Origin: Mesodorylaimus sp. YZB2_4
Lineage: Eukaryota; Nematoda; Enoplea; Dorylaimida; Dorylaimidae
NCBI GenBank assembly: GCA_030248295.1
Contig: JASANH010000782.1
Coordinates: forward strand, 124,001 to 188,000
DNA: 64,000 bases
Direction: 5' to 3'
The position numbers and the translations under genes were made by a program. Below, one piece after another: positions 1 through 11,166 of the stretch. The notes beneath the pieces were generated by a model. That model saw nothing but the letters and a program-made list of their open reading frames with translations. It was not told the origin of the DNA and did no database searches. Each line of letters begins with the position of its first letter. Position 1 is the stretch's first letter.

Positions 1-88
1 TGCATCAATGTTTCAAGCCGTTCAATAAAACGCATCGTTGTAATAATCCTACTCCTTCTACAAAGACTGTACTATCCGTAATTTCGCC

Positions 89-739
89 ATGTGTTTTTTT
101 ATAACCCTCATAACATTATACCATGTGTCACTTGGACAGCTTTTTTGTCAACCAGGGTACACATTGGTGGACCCGTACACCGCCGTCTTGGAAGGCGGCT
201 GTTTTAAATTTGTCAAAAACGTGCCATTCAAAATGGCTAATCGAGCCGATGCATTAGTTGAATTATGCGGAGAACAAGGCTGGTGGCCAACTATGACATC
301 TATGCAAGTAGCGACCAGTTTCAACCAATGGATATTACAACAACCAATCGACGATGCCAAGATCGTCTTCTGGCTGAACATGCGACGCATCGATGATGGA
401 TTTTGGCAGGATGAGGGATACCCTGACATCGGATACCCGAGCTACAGCTATTCAAATATTTCTCAGGAAATGCATGCATTGTGGGCAGACAACGAGCCAT
501 CGACCGATCCCAACAAAAAGTGCGCTTATGCCGTTTTATGCAGATCCACAAGACAGCAGCGATGGATCAGCCAGAGATGCGATGCTGATTTACGCAAGCC
601 CTATTATGTGTGCCAAGTTACTGCTTGGTTTGAAGCTTACAAGGGCAGCTCAGTTCCGATTATTACTGATTCGATAAGCCAGCTTTTCACTAGCTGTGCA
701 ACAATCATTACAGTATTCATAAAGCGTTCTGTTGAGTAA
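89..739 (+). CDS. Secreted C-type lectin-like protein
   Basis: Single-exon open frame of 216 residues. Residues 1-16 are a hydrophobic signal peptide ending near SLGQ. The rest reads as one C-type lectin-like domain: an early Cys pair, an FWLNMRR stretch where the family has its WIGL motif, DGFW, then WADNEPS (a WxxxEP carbohydrate-site-like motif), and a C...W...C...YYVCQ ending. The EPS motif resembles the EPN of mannose-type sites, but the second calcium/sugar motif (WND) is replaced by RWISQRC, so sugar binding is uncertain. About 45 weakly hydrophobic residues follow the domain and could be a GPI signal or a weak membrane anchor. A possible poly(A) signal (aataaa) lies near 930. The role inferred from the family is extracellular recognition. 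Confidence 0.75.
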   Translation: MCFFITLITLYHVSLGQLFCQPGYTLVDPYTAVLEGGCFKFVKNVPFKMANRADALVELCGEQGWWPTMTSMQVATSFNQWILQQPIDDAKIVFWLNMRRIDDGFWQDEGYPDIGYPSYSYSNISQEMHALWADNEPSTDPNKKCAYAVLCRSTRQQRWISQRCDADLRKPYYVCQVTAWFEAYKGSSVPIITDSISQLFTSCATIITVFIKRSVE

Positions 740-1073
740 AAGGGTTCTTCTGATCGTGAATGTTCTTAAAAAGCTGTATACACTGACAGATTAGTTACTG
801 ATAAAACTTTCATTCTTACCCCGCCGCTTCCTTTGTATTAATTTGTCAGCAAATAGTAAACACCTATTGCGGATATAAGTAAAAATTAAGACGTCTTTAA
901 AGCGACATTTCTGAAGGAACAAGAAGACCAATAAATTACTCAAATAAGACATTATTCATTATATTTTCTATTTTCGACGTTTCGTCTTCTCAGGCACCAT
1001 CAGGAACTGATAAAACACATCGTAAGAAGAGTTACCAGGTCTGCAACACAATAATGCCCCAGATGCAGGTTCA

Positions 1074-1412
1074 GATTGCCCTAAAACTGCCCTAGACCAA
1101 GCTTCCAGAAAAAAATGCAAAGAAGGCCCTTAAAAAAGTGCCTGCCAGACACCCAACATTATTCCAACCAAGCCATTGCGTATTTGAATACCATATCAGT
1201 TTTTAAAAGCGCCAACAACTTCCCATGCTTCTTCGACATCTCCACCCAGCTTGCCATCAAGGAAAACACCCTTTGAAACAGCACCATTGTGAGAGGGCTA
1301 AGACAAAGTGCCAAAATCTAAGATTGCCCTAAAAATTGCCCTAGAAAGCTCATTTCCCTAAAACCTGCCCTGACAGCTAGAAATTGCACCAGATCTAGGG
1401 CAATTGCCCTGC
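1074..1412. repeat. Short repeat rich in TGCCCTA motifs with inverted ends
   Basis: The block opens with TTGCCCTAAAACTGCCCTAG and closes with the inverse CTAGGGCAATTGCCCT; further TGCCCTA copies lie in between (about 1322-1372). This looks like a small non-autonomous element. No coding capacity and no clear target-site duplication were found. Confidence 0.3.
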
Positions 1413-1449
1413 GGCTGGCAACGCTGATTGTAACGGCTTCTACATACTT

Positions 1450-1866
1450 CGTCCGGCTCGAGCCGTCTGGCATGCACGCACTGCTTGGAATGGTCCATGA
1501 TGCTCAGGCAGGCTGTTTATTGCACGGATACACTATCACCACGAGACAAATGAAGGCTCCTTCATACTCCATCCGGCATGTGTTTCCAGGCGCGAGCCGG
1601 CCGGCTTTTCGCGAAAAGGCATCCGGCAAGCGGCATGCCTAGCGTTGTCTGCTAGGTTGCGGGAAGCTACACTACGACCTTGTTCTGAACGTCAATTTAT
1701 AAAAATTTCACAACGGAGTCGACTTTTCAGCAACTTGAAGGTTTGCAATCATTCCACAGGTTAGTACTCTGAGCATAGGGGAATAACAAATAATCACAAG
1801 ACTTGAATAAGGGATGTAAGAATTTATCTTCGACTTTTAAATGGAAGGCCAAAGTACCTGACTGGC
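1450..1866 (+). repeat. Left arm of a large interspersed inverted repeat
   Basis: Two blocks, A (about 1450-1528) and B (about 1560-1866), both occur in reverse complement at 2464-3000. Block A contains the palindromic core GGCTCGAGCC. The order of A and B relative to each other differs between the arms, so this is two copies of a repeat family rather than one simple hairpin. B in this arm lacks about 65 bases present in the right arm. Confidence 0.7.
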
Positions 1867-1870
1867 ACCG

Positions 1871-2038
1871 TCATTCGTCTTGTGGTTCGTAGGAACGTTT
1901 CTGATAATAAACTATCAGACTCCGACGGAATAGCATACTGTAGTAGCCCTCTCCATACCTAATGTATGTACTTGAAAAATTTTTTAAATGCATTACTTAC
2001 CAAGCAGACATACCAAGACAGAAACAGAAAAGATTCAT
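1871..2038 (-). CDS. Candidate two-exon short secreted peptide (speculative)
   Basis: On the minus strand, exon 1 (2038-2001) starts with ATG and encodes a short hydrophobic, signal-like stretch beginning MNLFCFCLGMSA. It ends at a perfect GTAAGT donor. A 42-base intron (2000-1959) ends in ATTAG, and exon 2 (1958-1871) continues in frame to TGA. The predicted product is about 41 residues. Its mature part carries one RR and one KR dibasic pair, which would fit a neuropeptide-like precursor. The signal peptide is short and no similar peptide is recognised, so this rests only on splice signals. Confidence 0.2.
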
Positions 2039-2310
2039 CGAAAAGTTCCGTCTGTATTTTGATCTAGTTTCCTAAAAAGCAGAAAAACTGCCTCGTACTA
2101 CTCGTCACTTCGACTAGGGGCAGGGGTGCTGAGCCGGAAGGCCGCATGCGAAAGTGGGGTCCAAAAATTTGCTAAAAACTCAAAATCAATCCGATGAAAC
2201 AGGATTTTCGATAAGAAATTTAGAATCTACGATAAAAACTGCATGTGCTAACATCCAGTGAGAAATTTTATCAGTCATCCTCGATTTTTCCGAACTCGAT
2301 TCTTGGCGTC

Positions 2311-2352
2311 CAGCATTTCTGCACTAAAAGTGCGAACTTGTGCAGAAATGCC
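2311..2352. repeat. Short perfect stem, GCATTTCTGCAC inverted repeat
   Basis: GCATTTCTGCAC is followed 18 bases later by its inverse GTGCAGAAATGC. It lies in the 600-base spacer between the two large repeat arms and could form a small hairpin. Confidence 0.5.
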
Positions 2353-2463
2353 GGAACAGAGAGAGCCGGAAGCCTCCACCAGCGAGCGCCGTTTTCGCGT
2401 TTTTGATGCCTTTATACTGCCATCCGCCATCCAGCTCCCGGCTCGAGCCTGAACTCCTTACAG

Positions 2464-3000
2464 TAAACAGCCTGCCTGAGCATCATGGACCATTCCAAGC
2501 GGTGCGTGCATGCCCGACGGCTCGAGCCAGACGAAGTATGAAAGAGCCTTGCTGCCAGTCAGGTACTTTTGCCTTCCATTCAAAAGTCGAATATAAATTC
2601 TTACATCCCTTATTCAAGTCTTGTGATTATTTGTTATTTCCCTATGCTCAGAGTACTAACCTGTGGAATGATTGCGATGCCGTTGTTTTGTACTTTGCCG
2701 TATCGGCGCGTGCTTGTCTGAATATATACAGCTTTCTTGTATAAAATAAACCTTCAAGTTACTGAAAAGTCGACTCCGTTGTGAAATTTTTATAAATTGA
2801 CGTTCAGAACAAGGTCGTACTGTAGCTTCCCACAACCGAGCAGACAACGCTAGGCATGCCGCTTGCCGGATGCCTTTTCTCGAAAAGCCGGCCGGCCCGC
2901 GCCTGGAAACACATGCCGGATGGAGTATGAAGGGTGCGCTTCCGGCGCAAACTGGATGGACCATGCCGGACGGCTCTAGCCGATGGAGTATAAAGGAGCC
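2464..3000 (-). repeat. Right arm of the large interspersed inverted repeat
   Basis: Reverse complement of the blocks at 1450-1866, at high identity by eye. It holds an extra segment at about 2680-2746 absent from the left arm; the flanking sequence is continuous in the left copy. It ends in a further GTATGAAGG/GGAGTATAAAGGAGCC motif. Confidence 0.7.
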
Positions 3001-3637
3001 TCAAAGAGCTGGAAATCTATGGTAGCGCGCACAATAATGATTCTCAGGTAGCTACAACCTATTGCAATAGCGTGAGTGTTTCGAAGTCCTTTTGCTGGTT
3101 AAAAATAGGACGTCCCAGAAATAAAAATATCCCGAATTTCAGTGGGCCATTAAAAACTGCACGAACATTAAAAATGTTCGAAAGTAAATTGGAAGGTGTG
3201 CTGCTCTAGAAAATGTGCGCGTGTAGTTTTTCCAAATCATTCTCACTGGTTTTTTAGCACAGTGGGTGCAACATATTCTTCTTTCTTTAGTAATTTTATT
3301 CGTTTCTGCTACATAATGAAGTATATACGCGCGGAGAGGAAGGGACACAGGATGGCCCATCATGATCGTCGCGTAACGACAGCCCCGATGTCGCTCGTCT
3401 AACCACTTGTCTACGGGCTCGGGTTTTCGGGGGCTTCGGGTTGTAGTATGGCAAACGGGCTCAATTTCCGCAATGAATATTCTTTGCTATGGAAAATGTA
3501 AAACGCAGGTAGATTTTTCAAAAATTGGGACTTGGAATTCAAAACAGTAAAAAGCAATCCAACTAATCCGCTAAAGTCAAGCAAAAAATTAAATTAGACG
3601 GAACAGAAAAGAACAGTCGTCTCGTCTCGGCCAGTAA

Positions 3638-5091
3638 GGGGCCATTCATAAAGGTCGACCGCACAAAATCTCGATTTTTTGACCCCTTCTCTCCCCTAAC
3701 CGCATGCCAACCACTCCTCGCGAACACCCCCTCAAAAATGGTCGATCACTTCAGCATTCCCCCCCCCCCCCCCCCTCCGTTTCGTCTTATGCTTTCTTGA
3801 GCTCGACAAGATGCCATCTCCTTCGAAGCAAATCTTTTTTGACTAATGGAGCGGATTTCTATTTTGTAAAAGCCTCCACAAACTTTTTCCACAACTTTTC
3901 CCCATATTTTTTAAAAAGTTTTGCGGTTTGGTCCGCGGCGGCCCAGTTCTTGCACTGGACTTCCAATCACATTAGCTGGCCAGCAGTCGATATGATAAGC
4001 GAGGCTGTGAGGTGACTGGGGATAGGCCGGGATCCCGATACCGTCTGAATTTGACCCATCCAGATCCTGATCCCGAAATTGAGGCATCGGGATTCTGCTA
4101 ATAACTATGATATGCATAAGCATGGTGAGCACACTCTGATCCATCATATCTGCCATGAAGCAGTAGCGATGAAGAGACAACAGCAACATCGACTCAAATC
4201 GATAATGATAGCAACACTGATTTTACTTACGTTAGCCCAGGCTGACCTCGCTGGACGCGTATCAAAACTGCGAATGTACTCATCAATTTCAGCTTATTTA
4301 TAATGACCGAGACTCGACTTGAAAAAAGCTTGAAAAACCCTGAATGACTAAAGTGTGCTTTGGTGAGGAAAATAGACTCATCTCCTTCGTGTGTGCAAAA
4401 AATGTACAACCTCAAACAAAAATCACGATCCTAATCAGGCTTGCCCTGATCTCTATCCTGGAATAAGGTGATCCCGACCTATCCCTCGAGGTCACTAGCT
4501 CTCACGGAAGGTCCTCTGTGTCTTCACTAGGAGCACCTCCGCACGAGGGCATACTGGTTGAGAAGTGGCTTGGGCTTAGCTCAGGGACCTTCCCGAGTGG
4601 CGTTCGAGGACAGTTTCCCAATTCTCCACTCCTTCGGTGGGCGTCCGCCATTTGACAGTGGCAGGGCCCAGAGCCCAGAGCCAGGTGTCCAAAGCCAGCG
4701 ACAAGCGGGTACACTGCCATCCTCCGTCGGAATAGAGCCTCGGCCTCCCGCCAGCAAGGTGGGTCAACGGCCTTAACTAGCTTAGCCGTCGCCTCCCAAG
4801 TTTTCCCTTTTGGATCAGAGGCCATTGCAGTTGGGAATAAGAGTCCTACTCAACCCGAAATTGCATTGTCGAGAATGAATGAACGGCCGAGGAGACGAGA
4901 AGACGAAAAGTTGTGCCGGTTTGAACTCGCACTGCAGGTGAAGAAAACCAGGTGTTTTTTGTCACCAAAAGTTTAAAAATTTGCCGCGATTGACCATTGG
5001 CCGCCTACCCCTCCCCCTCCCCCGACCGCACCTGACCACTTTTTGCTAACACCCTCCCCCCAGGCTGCGGTCGACCTTTATGGATGGCCCC
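3638..5091. mobile_element. DNA transposon with 26-bp TIRs, Harbinger-like, non-autonomous
   Basis: The element starts GGGGCCATTCATAAAGGTCG and ends with the inverse of that sequence; the ends match over 26 bases with one mismatch. Three bases TAA flank both sides (3635-3637 and 5092-5094). A 3-bp TWA target duplication with GGG-starting ends is typical of the PIF/Harbinger superfamily. No transposase frame is visible; the open frames inside are not conserved with the second copy. It includes a C homopolymer near 3763-3777. A second, inverted copy lies at 60850-62316. Confidence 0.75.
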
Positions 5092-5729
5092 TAATTAGAA
5101 CAAACGGTAACTACGACTAAGGAAAACAGCACTTCCGCGCCGCACGGCTAATAAAAATATTCCGCCTGCTGGTGGTATGCGTTAAAAATCTAATATTTCG
5201 AGCACAAAAAATCAACAACCTCGAATCTTACGAGTAAACCCTCAAAAAAATAACCCCTGATATGAGAGTTTTCAGAAATACCAACTCTTTTTTCCGTAGC
5301 TTCAGTGATTATCGCTGTGGACGTGACGAGTACTTCGTCGTCGTCTTCCGTCGTCATCCCTGGAACAGCGAAACGTGCATTTTGGATCTCGGGTACGGCT
5401 CAACCATTTCCAACAAAATTTTGCACGATTATTGGCAATGGCAAACATAGCTCATCCCCAAAATTTTGTGCACTTTTTATTGATGTCTTGTCCAGGCTTA
5501 CTGTCAAACTCGGCTTGTAGAGGGGAGTTCAAATTTTCGTTGTACACTGCGAAATCCCTGGAATTACCACTTGACAAGTTCGAGGAATACGTAGGGGATA
5601 ATAACGTAAAGTGGGCGTGGTCACATAACTGACGACAAAACGCAGTATGCCCCCGTCATTCGGTCTTGCGAGGTTGCCGATCCCTTCAACCATTTCTACT
5701 CACTGTTTCGGATCACGTGCTCCAACTCC

Positions 5730-6953
5730 ATGCATCGTCTGATAATGCTCGGCATCTTTTTATTGGCTGTGATCGCCAACTGCCAGAAAGTCGTCTTGGA
5801 TGTCGCCATTGTCATCAATACGCGCCCATATCGAGTTGAATGGTTTGACAGTTCTTATCCTCCTGCTTTAGAGGACATGTCGAATCTCGATAATTTCTTC
5901 CTGAAACTCGCAAATTCATTGTCGACATCGATCGAGAAAGATGAAATACGCGTGGCCGTCATCAATGCGTTTTTGGAGAACAATAAAGAAAAACTCAAAG
6001 AAATTTTTCCCTTGAACCACGAAGGTGACAACAGGCTCAAACTGAACGCGGGAAGTTTCAATCCGATCGACAACACTTACGGGAAGAACATCGTTCAATA
6101 CTATCACAAGGCGAATCTGGGGAACGATGTCAGGAAACTTGTATTTCAATCCAGCAAAGGCGATCGACCCGAAGTTCCTAACGTCGTTATCTCTCTTGGT
6201 ATGGCTCCGTCAGATGGCAGAATGTTCACAGAAAAGCAGGCAAGCGATTTTCCGAAAATCGACATTCGCATGCTGGCCGAAAACTTTTACAACGGATCGG
6301 TGTGGTATGTTAGCAATTCAGGCGCCGCGCACCTGTTCGGTAATCTTGAGGCGGCTGCTGTTGCCGCTGCTGACGACTTGCGGAACTTCACTTCCAATTG
6401 CCGAGTACACGAAAATAAAAGTATGTGTTATTTCGTCGATGAGCTGAGGCAATTCTGCCACCAAGAACGAATGTACACTCCAATACAAGACAGTATTCCT
6501 CCTGGATATTGCGTGCATGGTACGGCCGTCGATCCGTGCAGAGTGGACTTATGCAAGCAGGATTGCGATCGGAGCATCGAGTGGTCAGAATGCGATTGCG
6601 GAAGCGACATGGAAACGAGCAAAGGCCGGGTTCTGAACCAACTCAATGAAAAGTATATCAAGCACTGCCCGCTGGCTCTCAAAGACGAGAAGCGCAAATG
6701 TCGAAATCGAAAAAAATGCCAAGTTCTGCCTCCATGGGCCATAGGTGCCATCATTGGCTCGCTCGTCTTTGTGATCAGCGTCTCGGTAGCCTTCCTAATC
6801 TGGTTCTGTTATCGTCGTCGTCGTCGACGAGCTCAATCGCGTCATCAAAAACATACCACGGCATCTACTGTTCGTGTCGGAAAATCCAGTGCGCGTAGCA
6901 GTCTATTTATCCGCAGCCTCGGGCCTAGCGTCGGCCCATCTAGCCGCCGGTGA
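5730..6953 (+). CDS. Type I membrane protein: vWA-like + TSP1-like domains, one TM, polybasic tail
   Basis: Single exon, 407 residues. A signal peptide (about 1-19, ending ANCQ) leads directly into a VVLDVAIVIN strand, like the first strand of a von Willebrand A domain. The MIDAS DxSxS is absent (INTRP there), and a later VVISLGMAPSDGR resembles the vWA third strand/loop. Residues about 235-335 are cysteine-rich with WSECDCG and ...KRKCRNRKKC, resembling a thrombospondin type 1 repeat. One transmembrane helix spans about 336-361. Six arginines follow immediately, then a Ser-rich cytoplasmic tail. Several NxS/T sites support an extracellular N-terminus. The architecture suggests an adhesion or recognition receptor, probably not metal-dependent. 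The order vWA-TSP1-TM is inferred from sequence pattern only. Confidence 0.7.
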   Translation: MHRLIMLGIFLLAVIANCQKVVLDVAIVINTRPYRVEWFDSSYPPALEDMSNLDNFFLKLANSLSTSIEKDEIRVAVINAFLENNKEKLKEIFPLNHEGDNRLKLNAGSFNPIDNTYGKNIVQYYHKANLGNDVRKLVFQSSKGDRPEVPNVVISLGMAPSDGRMFTEKQASDFPKIDIRMLAENFYNGSVWYVSNSGAAHLFGNLEAAAVAAADDLRNFTSNCRVHENKSMCYFVDELRQFCHQERMYTPIQDSIPPGYCVHGTAVDPCRVDLCKQDCDRSIEWSECDCGSDMETSKGRVLNQLNEKYIKHCPLALKDEKRKCRNRKKCQVLPPWAIGAIIGSLVFVISVSVAFLIWFCYRRRRRRAQSRHQKHTTASTVRVGKSSARSSLFIRSLGPSVGPSSRR

Positions 6954-7919
6954 TCGGAGAAATCCAATTGAAGCGAGATATTACTAAATTTGTTCTCTGG
7001 TGAATTTTGTGCTGAAACTTTTTGCTATGATACTAGACGGTGAGATACCTTTGAAAAAGAGGTCAGTATCCTGGTTTGTGCTATGGCTCAGTGACTGGTT
7101 TCCTCTTCACCCTACGTACTGACAAGGGAACATCGTCAACGGTTAAGTCGATTCAAACAACAAAAAATTGTAACATTGTCCTGAGTGCAAAATAAAGCTT
7201 CAAGCAAAACATTAGAGGCGTCTGGCCAACTGATCAGCAGTGGTCAGCGTCCAACGTCCTGAAGTTTTGTGTGGTAAGGGAGCCGAGCGCTGAGGCGCAT
7301 TGATTTTTTAAAGCGTTTGAAGCTGTCCTACATTTGACGTCATTTCAAACTGATAAGCTCAGGGTTCCATTTTCAGAATGTAGTATGGAAAGGAAGCCAG
7401 GTTCGGATCCTCAAATCTCGCCAGCTCGTCTGATCTGCACTTTGGCAAGGTCTCAATATTCCTCCGATTTGTGTTACTTTAAGGCTTTGTCTAATGTACC
7501 CGTGTGGCTTTGTCCATAGGTGCATCGCAGAAGCACTTGGTCAACATGCTGTCCGTCAAAAAAAAGCCGCTTTCTCCAAGCTTCTTTGTGACTTTCACAA
7601 AGATTTTTCAACTTTGCTATTGAAACAGGCTTAGCTGATTCCTTGCCCCCTTTGCTATCGAAAATTGAACAAATATAATCGCGATATCCCTGACTTCAAA
7701 CTTTACTTTTAGGAGACTGCTGGATGTGTGGACGCGCCTAACGAGGGCAGCTTGCCATAACTGCTAGAACTGCCATTGTCAGAAAATTTGCTCTCTGGAT
7801 TTTATTTCTCATCGATTCCTCAGCTTTTTTCTTCCTGTCTGCCTACTTAAAGTTTTCACGGTCATCTAAAAATTAAAGTTCAAAATTATATATTTCACCC
7901 AGCAACACAATCTCTAAAA
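6954..7919. other. Intergenic, no gene seen
   Basis: Contains a possible poly(A) signal (aataaagc near 7192) that would serve the membrane-protein gene upstream. No conserved reading frame or recognised repeat was found. Confidence 0.5.
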
Positions 7920-9010
7920 ATGAATGTTTCAAACACCAGCACGTCAAAATGCGCTTTTCTTCAAACCCATGCACAATTAGTTGTGAAAATAACATTTGCA
8001 GCTTACTATATCCTCATGCCCTTACGTTTTCTAATCGGTATTACTAACCAATCTTTAGCATTAGCCGTTTTCAAAAGTCAAACAAAATCAGACTCTTCTT
8101 ATGCTTATCAAATTTTTTCCAGTGCTGGAAAAATTTTTGAAATTTCTGAATTTACAGTTTGTATTATTCTTAAGTTCTTTTTTGCTGGAATGAATGGTGT
8201 TAGTGCTGGTGTTGACTGGTACATGCGGACATACTGATGGTCCTGGCGGCTAATGTATTCGTGTGCACGCAAGCCATGGTGGTCACCTTTTCGTTACTCA
8301 TATCTACAGCAATGGCCGTAGATAGAGCGTTCGCCATGGTCAAACCATTTGTGTACAGAAGCTTGAATAAGAAGCGACATCAAATTATTGCTTTGCTTTT
8401 TTGCATAATTTTGACAGTCTTGTCCAGCTTCGACTATTCCATTCCTTATGTCATAGTGGACAATGGACATGGGCGATACACTGCTGTGACTAATACCAAT
8501 TATAACAAACTTATGTGGACCTCCGTTGTCAATTATGGACGAACAGCACTGAGATATATCGCCACTGTAATCCTCATAATTAGCAATTTCTTGTGTCTAA
8601 AATTGTACAAAAAGAGGATCAGTCAATTCAAACAGATGACGGGTGCAGGAGCTAATGGGCAGAGGCCTGATGAGCAGAAACAAGAAGCCAGACGAAGAAA
8701 ACACGAAAAAACATTATTCGCGCTGACTGTTTTTCAAGCACCATTCGTTCTTTTTAATATGACCTTATTTAGTTGCAATAGCCTGGGAGTGTATTTTAAT
8801 CCAACCTTTCCAAGTTGTGAAGAAAGTTTAGTCTTGGCACTTTCTGATATCGGGACTGAATTGACTGACATGTTAGAATTTTATGTTATTTTGATTGCGA
8901 GTAAGGAGTTTCGTCGCATGGTTGTTTCAATATTACCTTTTTGTAGGAGTTCAGAAGTGGCACCTAAACCGATGACGTTAACGTCTGTTAGGTCGCACAA
9001 AGCTCATTAG
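7920..9010 (+). pseudogene. Rhodopsin-like 7TM receptor interrupted by one frameshift
   Basis: Two overlapping frames give one receptor. The first (7920-8237) supplies an N-terminus with NxS/T sites, TM1 and TM2, and ends at TGA in ...GVDWYMRTY. The second (from about 8234, -1/+2 frame) continues with LMVLAANVFVC (TM3) and then the DRY-equivalent MAVDRAFAMVKPF. TM4 to TM7 follow, with a Lys/Arg-rich third loop around RRRKHEKTLFALTVF. The stop and the next ATG overlap (ATGA at 8235-8239), so loss of one base near 8233-8235 would explain the break. Downstream codons are otherwise intact, so this is either a very recent pseudogene or a sequence error. The ligand is unknown. Confidence 0.7.
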
Positions 9011-10070
9011 ACATGATCTGATATGTAGCGTCTGCACTGCACCATTGAGCCACCGTTTTAGTAAGTGTTTTCCAAACTAAGGTTTATGGTAATTAGACTG
9101 TAAGATTCCGGGAGACCAGCTAGATAAAAATACAATGGTCTTGAATGTTCATAATCGATTTCTGAATCTTAATGATGTGAGCTGATTGAGGCTCGAATTT
9201 CGCACATTTTCAGCACTGCTGCTCAGTTCCTGTTTATAAATCCTGAACTTTCATAGCGCACGTCAGGCAAAAAGCGATGGATGTTGTTTGATATCATGGT
9301 CAGAGCATTTAGGCAGTGCTGTAGTAGCGGTGAAGTGCCGTGCCCGTTGAACAGAGTGACATCATAGTAGTGTTAGAATGGATTTGTGCGCGTATATACA
9401 GTATTGTAGCGTTAAAAACAAACATTGAAACATATCATTCTGTGTTAAAACCTATCATAAATACCCAAAAAATTAAATTATTATCAAAAAAGGTGGAATT
9501 ATTTTAGCGCAAAACTGAAATACGAAGAAATTACATTCTGGCATTAAAGATTTGACAGACTACTAGACTTTTTCCTTGAAAATCAGTTCAAAAGCCCTTG
9601 CAGTATATCGAATTCACTCAATGAACTCACAATAGTTGTCACGTCACTCTTTATTTATAGCCAAGAGCCATAAAATACACTCGAGGGCTAAGGAACACGT
9701 AGTTTATCACCTTCTTTACACCAGCAGAGCAGGGTAGGCCGCATACTTTCGCCGAACATGCACAGCACGTTCAGTAGATTCTTGCATAATCTGGATAAAG
9801 CTCATTGAAAGAAAGAAATCCATCGCACATTTATTTTAAACCTAACGCTTTTACTTGACTGAAAGGTTCCAACGCGATTTTGCTGCTTATATTAGGCTAA
9901 CCATGATCTGACCATCGCGTATCTGTCACGGTTAAGGGAATAGCTTGTACGTCACCGGGTGTTCCATGCTTTTCCCATCGAGCTGGCCATTGTCCGCAAG
10001 CGGGTGCATGGACCAGACGATGTGATCGGTACCTATTTAAATAATCAGCCAACAATCGCAGGCTCACCGC
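9011..10070. other. Intergenic, no gene seen
   Basis: AT-rich sequence with no recognisable coding frame. A GTAAGTG motif at about 9062 has no matching acceptor-plus-frame that I could support. Confidence 0.4.
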
Positions 10071-10600
10071 TAGGGGCGTTGCGGGAGAGGGTTTTTGGTC
10101 CCCCGGCCACTCACTCCCGCCTGAGTGGGTATGCTCCCGCCCAAACCCGCCCGCGGCCCACCAAAGTCACTCCCGCTTCTCGCCCGCGGCTTCCCTGCTA
10201 GGAATTTCCGTCCACTCTCGCCCGCACTTCAGAAAAACATGCCCACTTCCACCCATGAGATGAAAGGTCACTCCCACTCCCGCCCGTCCGCAAAGCAGAA
10301 GCTATTAAAATCACAGGTTCTCTCTCTTAATGCGCAATACCAGCTGAGTAGATCAAACTCACAAGAAATGCAAGGCATTAAGACCAACCTGCCACAAAAT
10401 CAAGACATTTCATAGCAAATCGGCATCACTTCTCTTTACAGATAAAAGATCGTCAACATTTTTCGGTTTTTTCGAGGCTGCAGCTTCCTGCATTTATGTA
10501 TAGTATTGCAGCGCAGCAGACGATAGCACAATATTGTGGCAGGAGTTTAACTTTTGGGGCGGGACACACACCCCTCCCGCACCCTTGTCTCAACTAAACT
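10071..10600. mobile_element. Degenerate GC-rich element related to the hAT MITE at 36090
   Basis: Opens with TAGGGGCGTTGCGGGAG, close to the left end TAGGGGCGTGGCGGGAG of the well-bounded element at 36090-36350. It shares CGGGACTCACAC-like and CTCCCGCCC-rich stretches (10081-10275 and 10551-10590). The right end and target duplication are not clear, so the limits are approximate. Confidence 0.4.
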
Positions 10601-11128
10601 TTTAGAGGTAGCTCAACCAGCCACCTCGACCCTGCACCCATGCACCCTGGTATCCTGTACACTCACTCATTAGTTGCAGAAAAAATTTTTTTGTACTCAA
10701 CGTCTCAGTCCAGTACAGACCAAAAGTCTCATAAAAAATGGTCGCAGTTGTGGAATTTTTTCTTAATGACAAGCGTTGTGCAATCGGCTGCAATTTGCAA
10801 GCTATTTGTAGTGTGCCAAAGAAATAATAATTTCAAACCAGCTTTTATTGCTTTTATTGTCAAACTACCTAAAAATGGCCACTTGCAGCCTGCTAAATCG
10901 TGATCGCACAAGATCTCGCTATTTTGTGTAATAAATGGAAGGGCAATATTTGTGTGGCTTGTTGTACGCACTCCAGTTTGGACCCATAGATCGGGGAGCC
11001 GGCTTGTTTCCTCTGCCTATCTTCTTCATTGAACTCGAGGCGAAGAAGATCTCTTAGGTGCGAGCACTGGACAGAGTCCCGTGATAGCATAATAGCATTT
11101 TTTCTTCCATCGGATTCACGCTGCGAGG

Positions 11129-11166
11129 CATGTAAACTAGGTGGGTGCACCCACCTAGTTTACATG
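11129..11166. repeat. Perfect 38-bp palindrome
   Basis: CATGTAAACTAGGTGGGTG is followed directly by its exact inverse, with no spacer. A second near-palindrome (CCAGCTGGAATATCCAGCTGG) follows about 20 bases later, at 11188-11209. Both lie just downstream of the 3' end of a dead receptor gene. Confidence 0.85.

Noticed and set aside
2258-3004. Several 60-130-residue frames on both strands
   Set aside because: They fall within the inverted repeat arms; GC-rich repeat DNA keeps frames open by chance.
4502-4825. 107-residue minus frame and two overlapping frames
   Set aside because: They lie inside the Harbinger-like element and are not kept open in its second copy at 61 kb.
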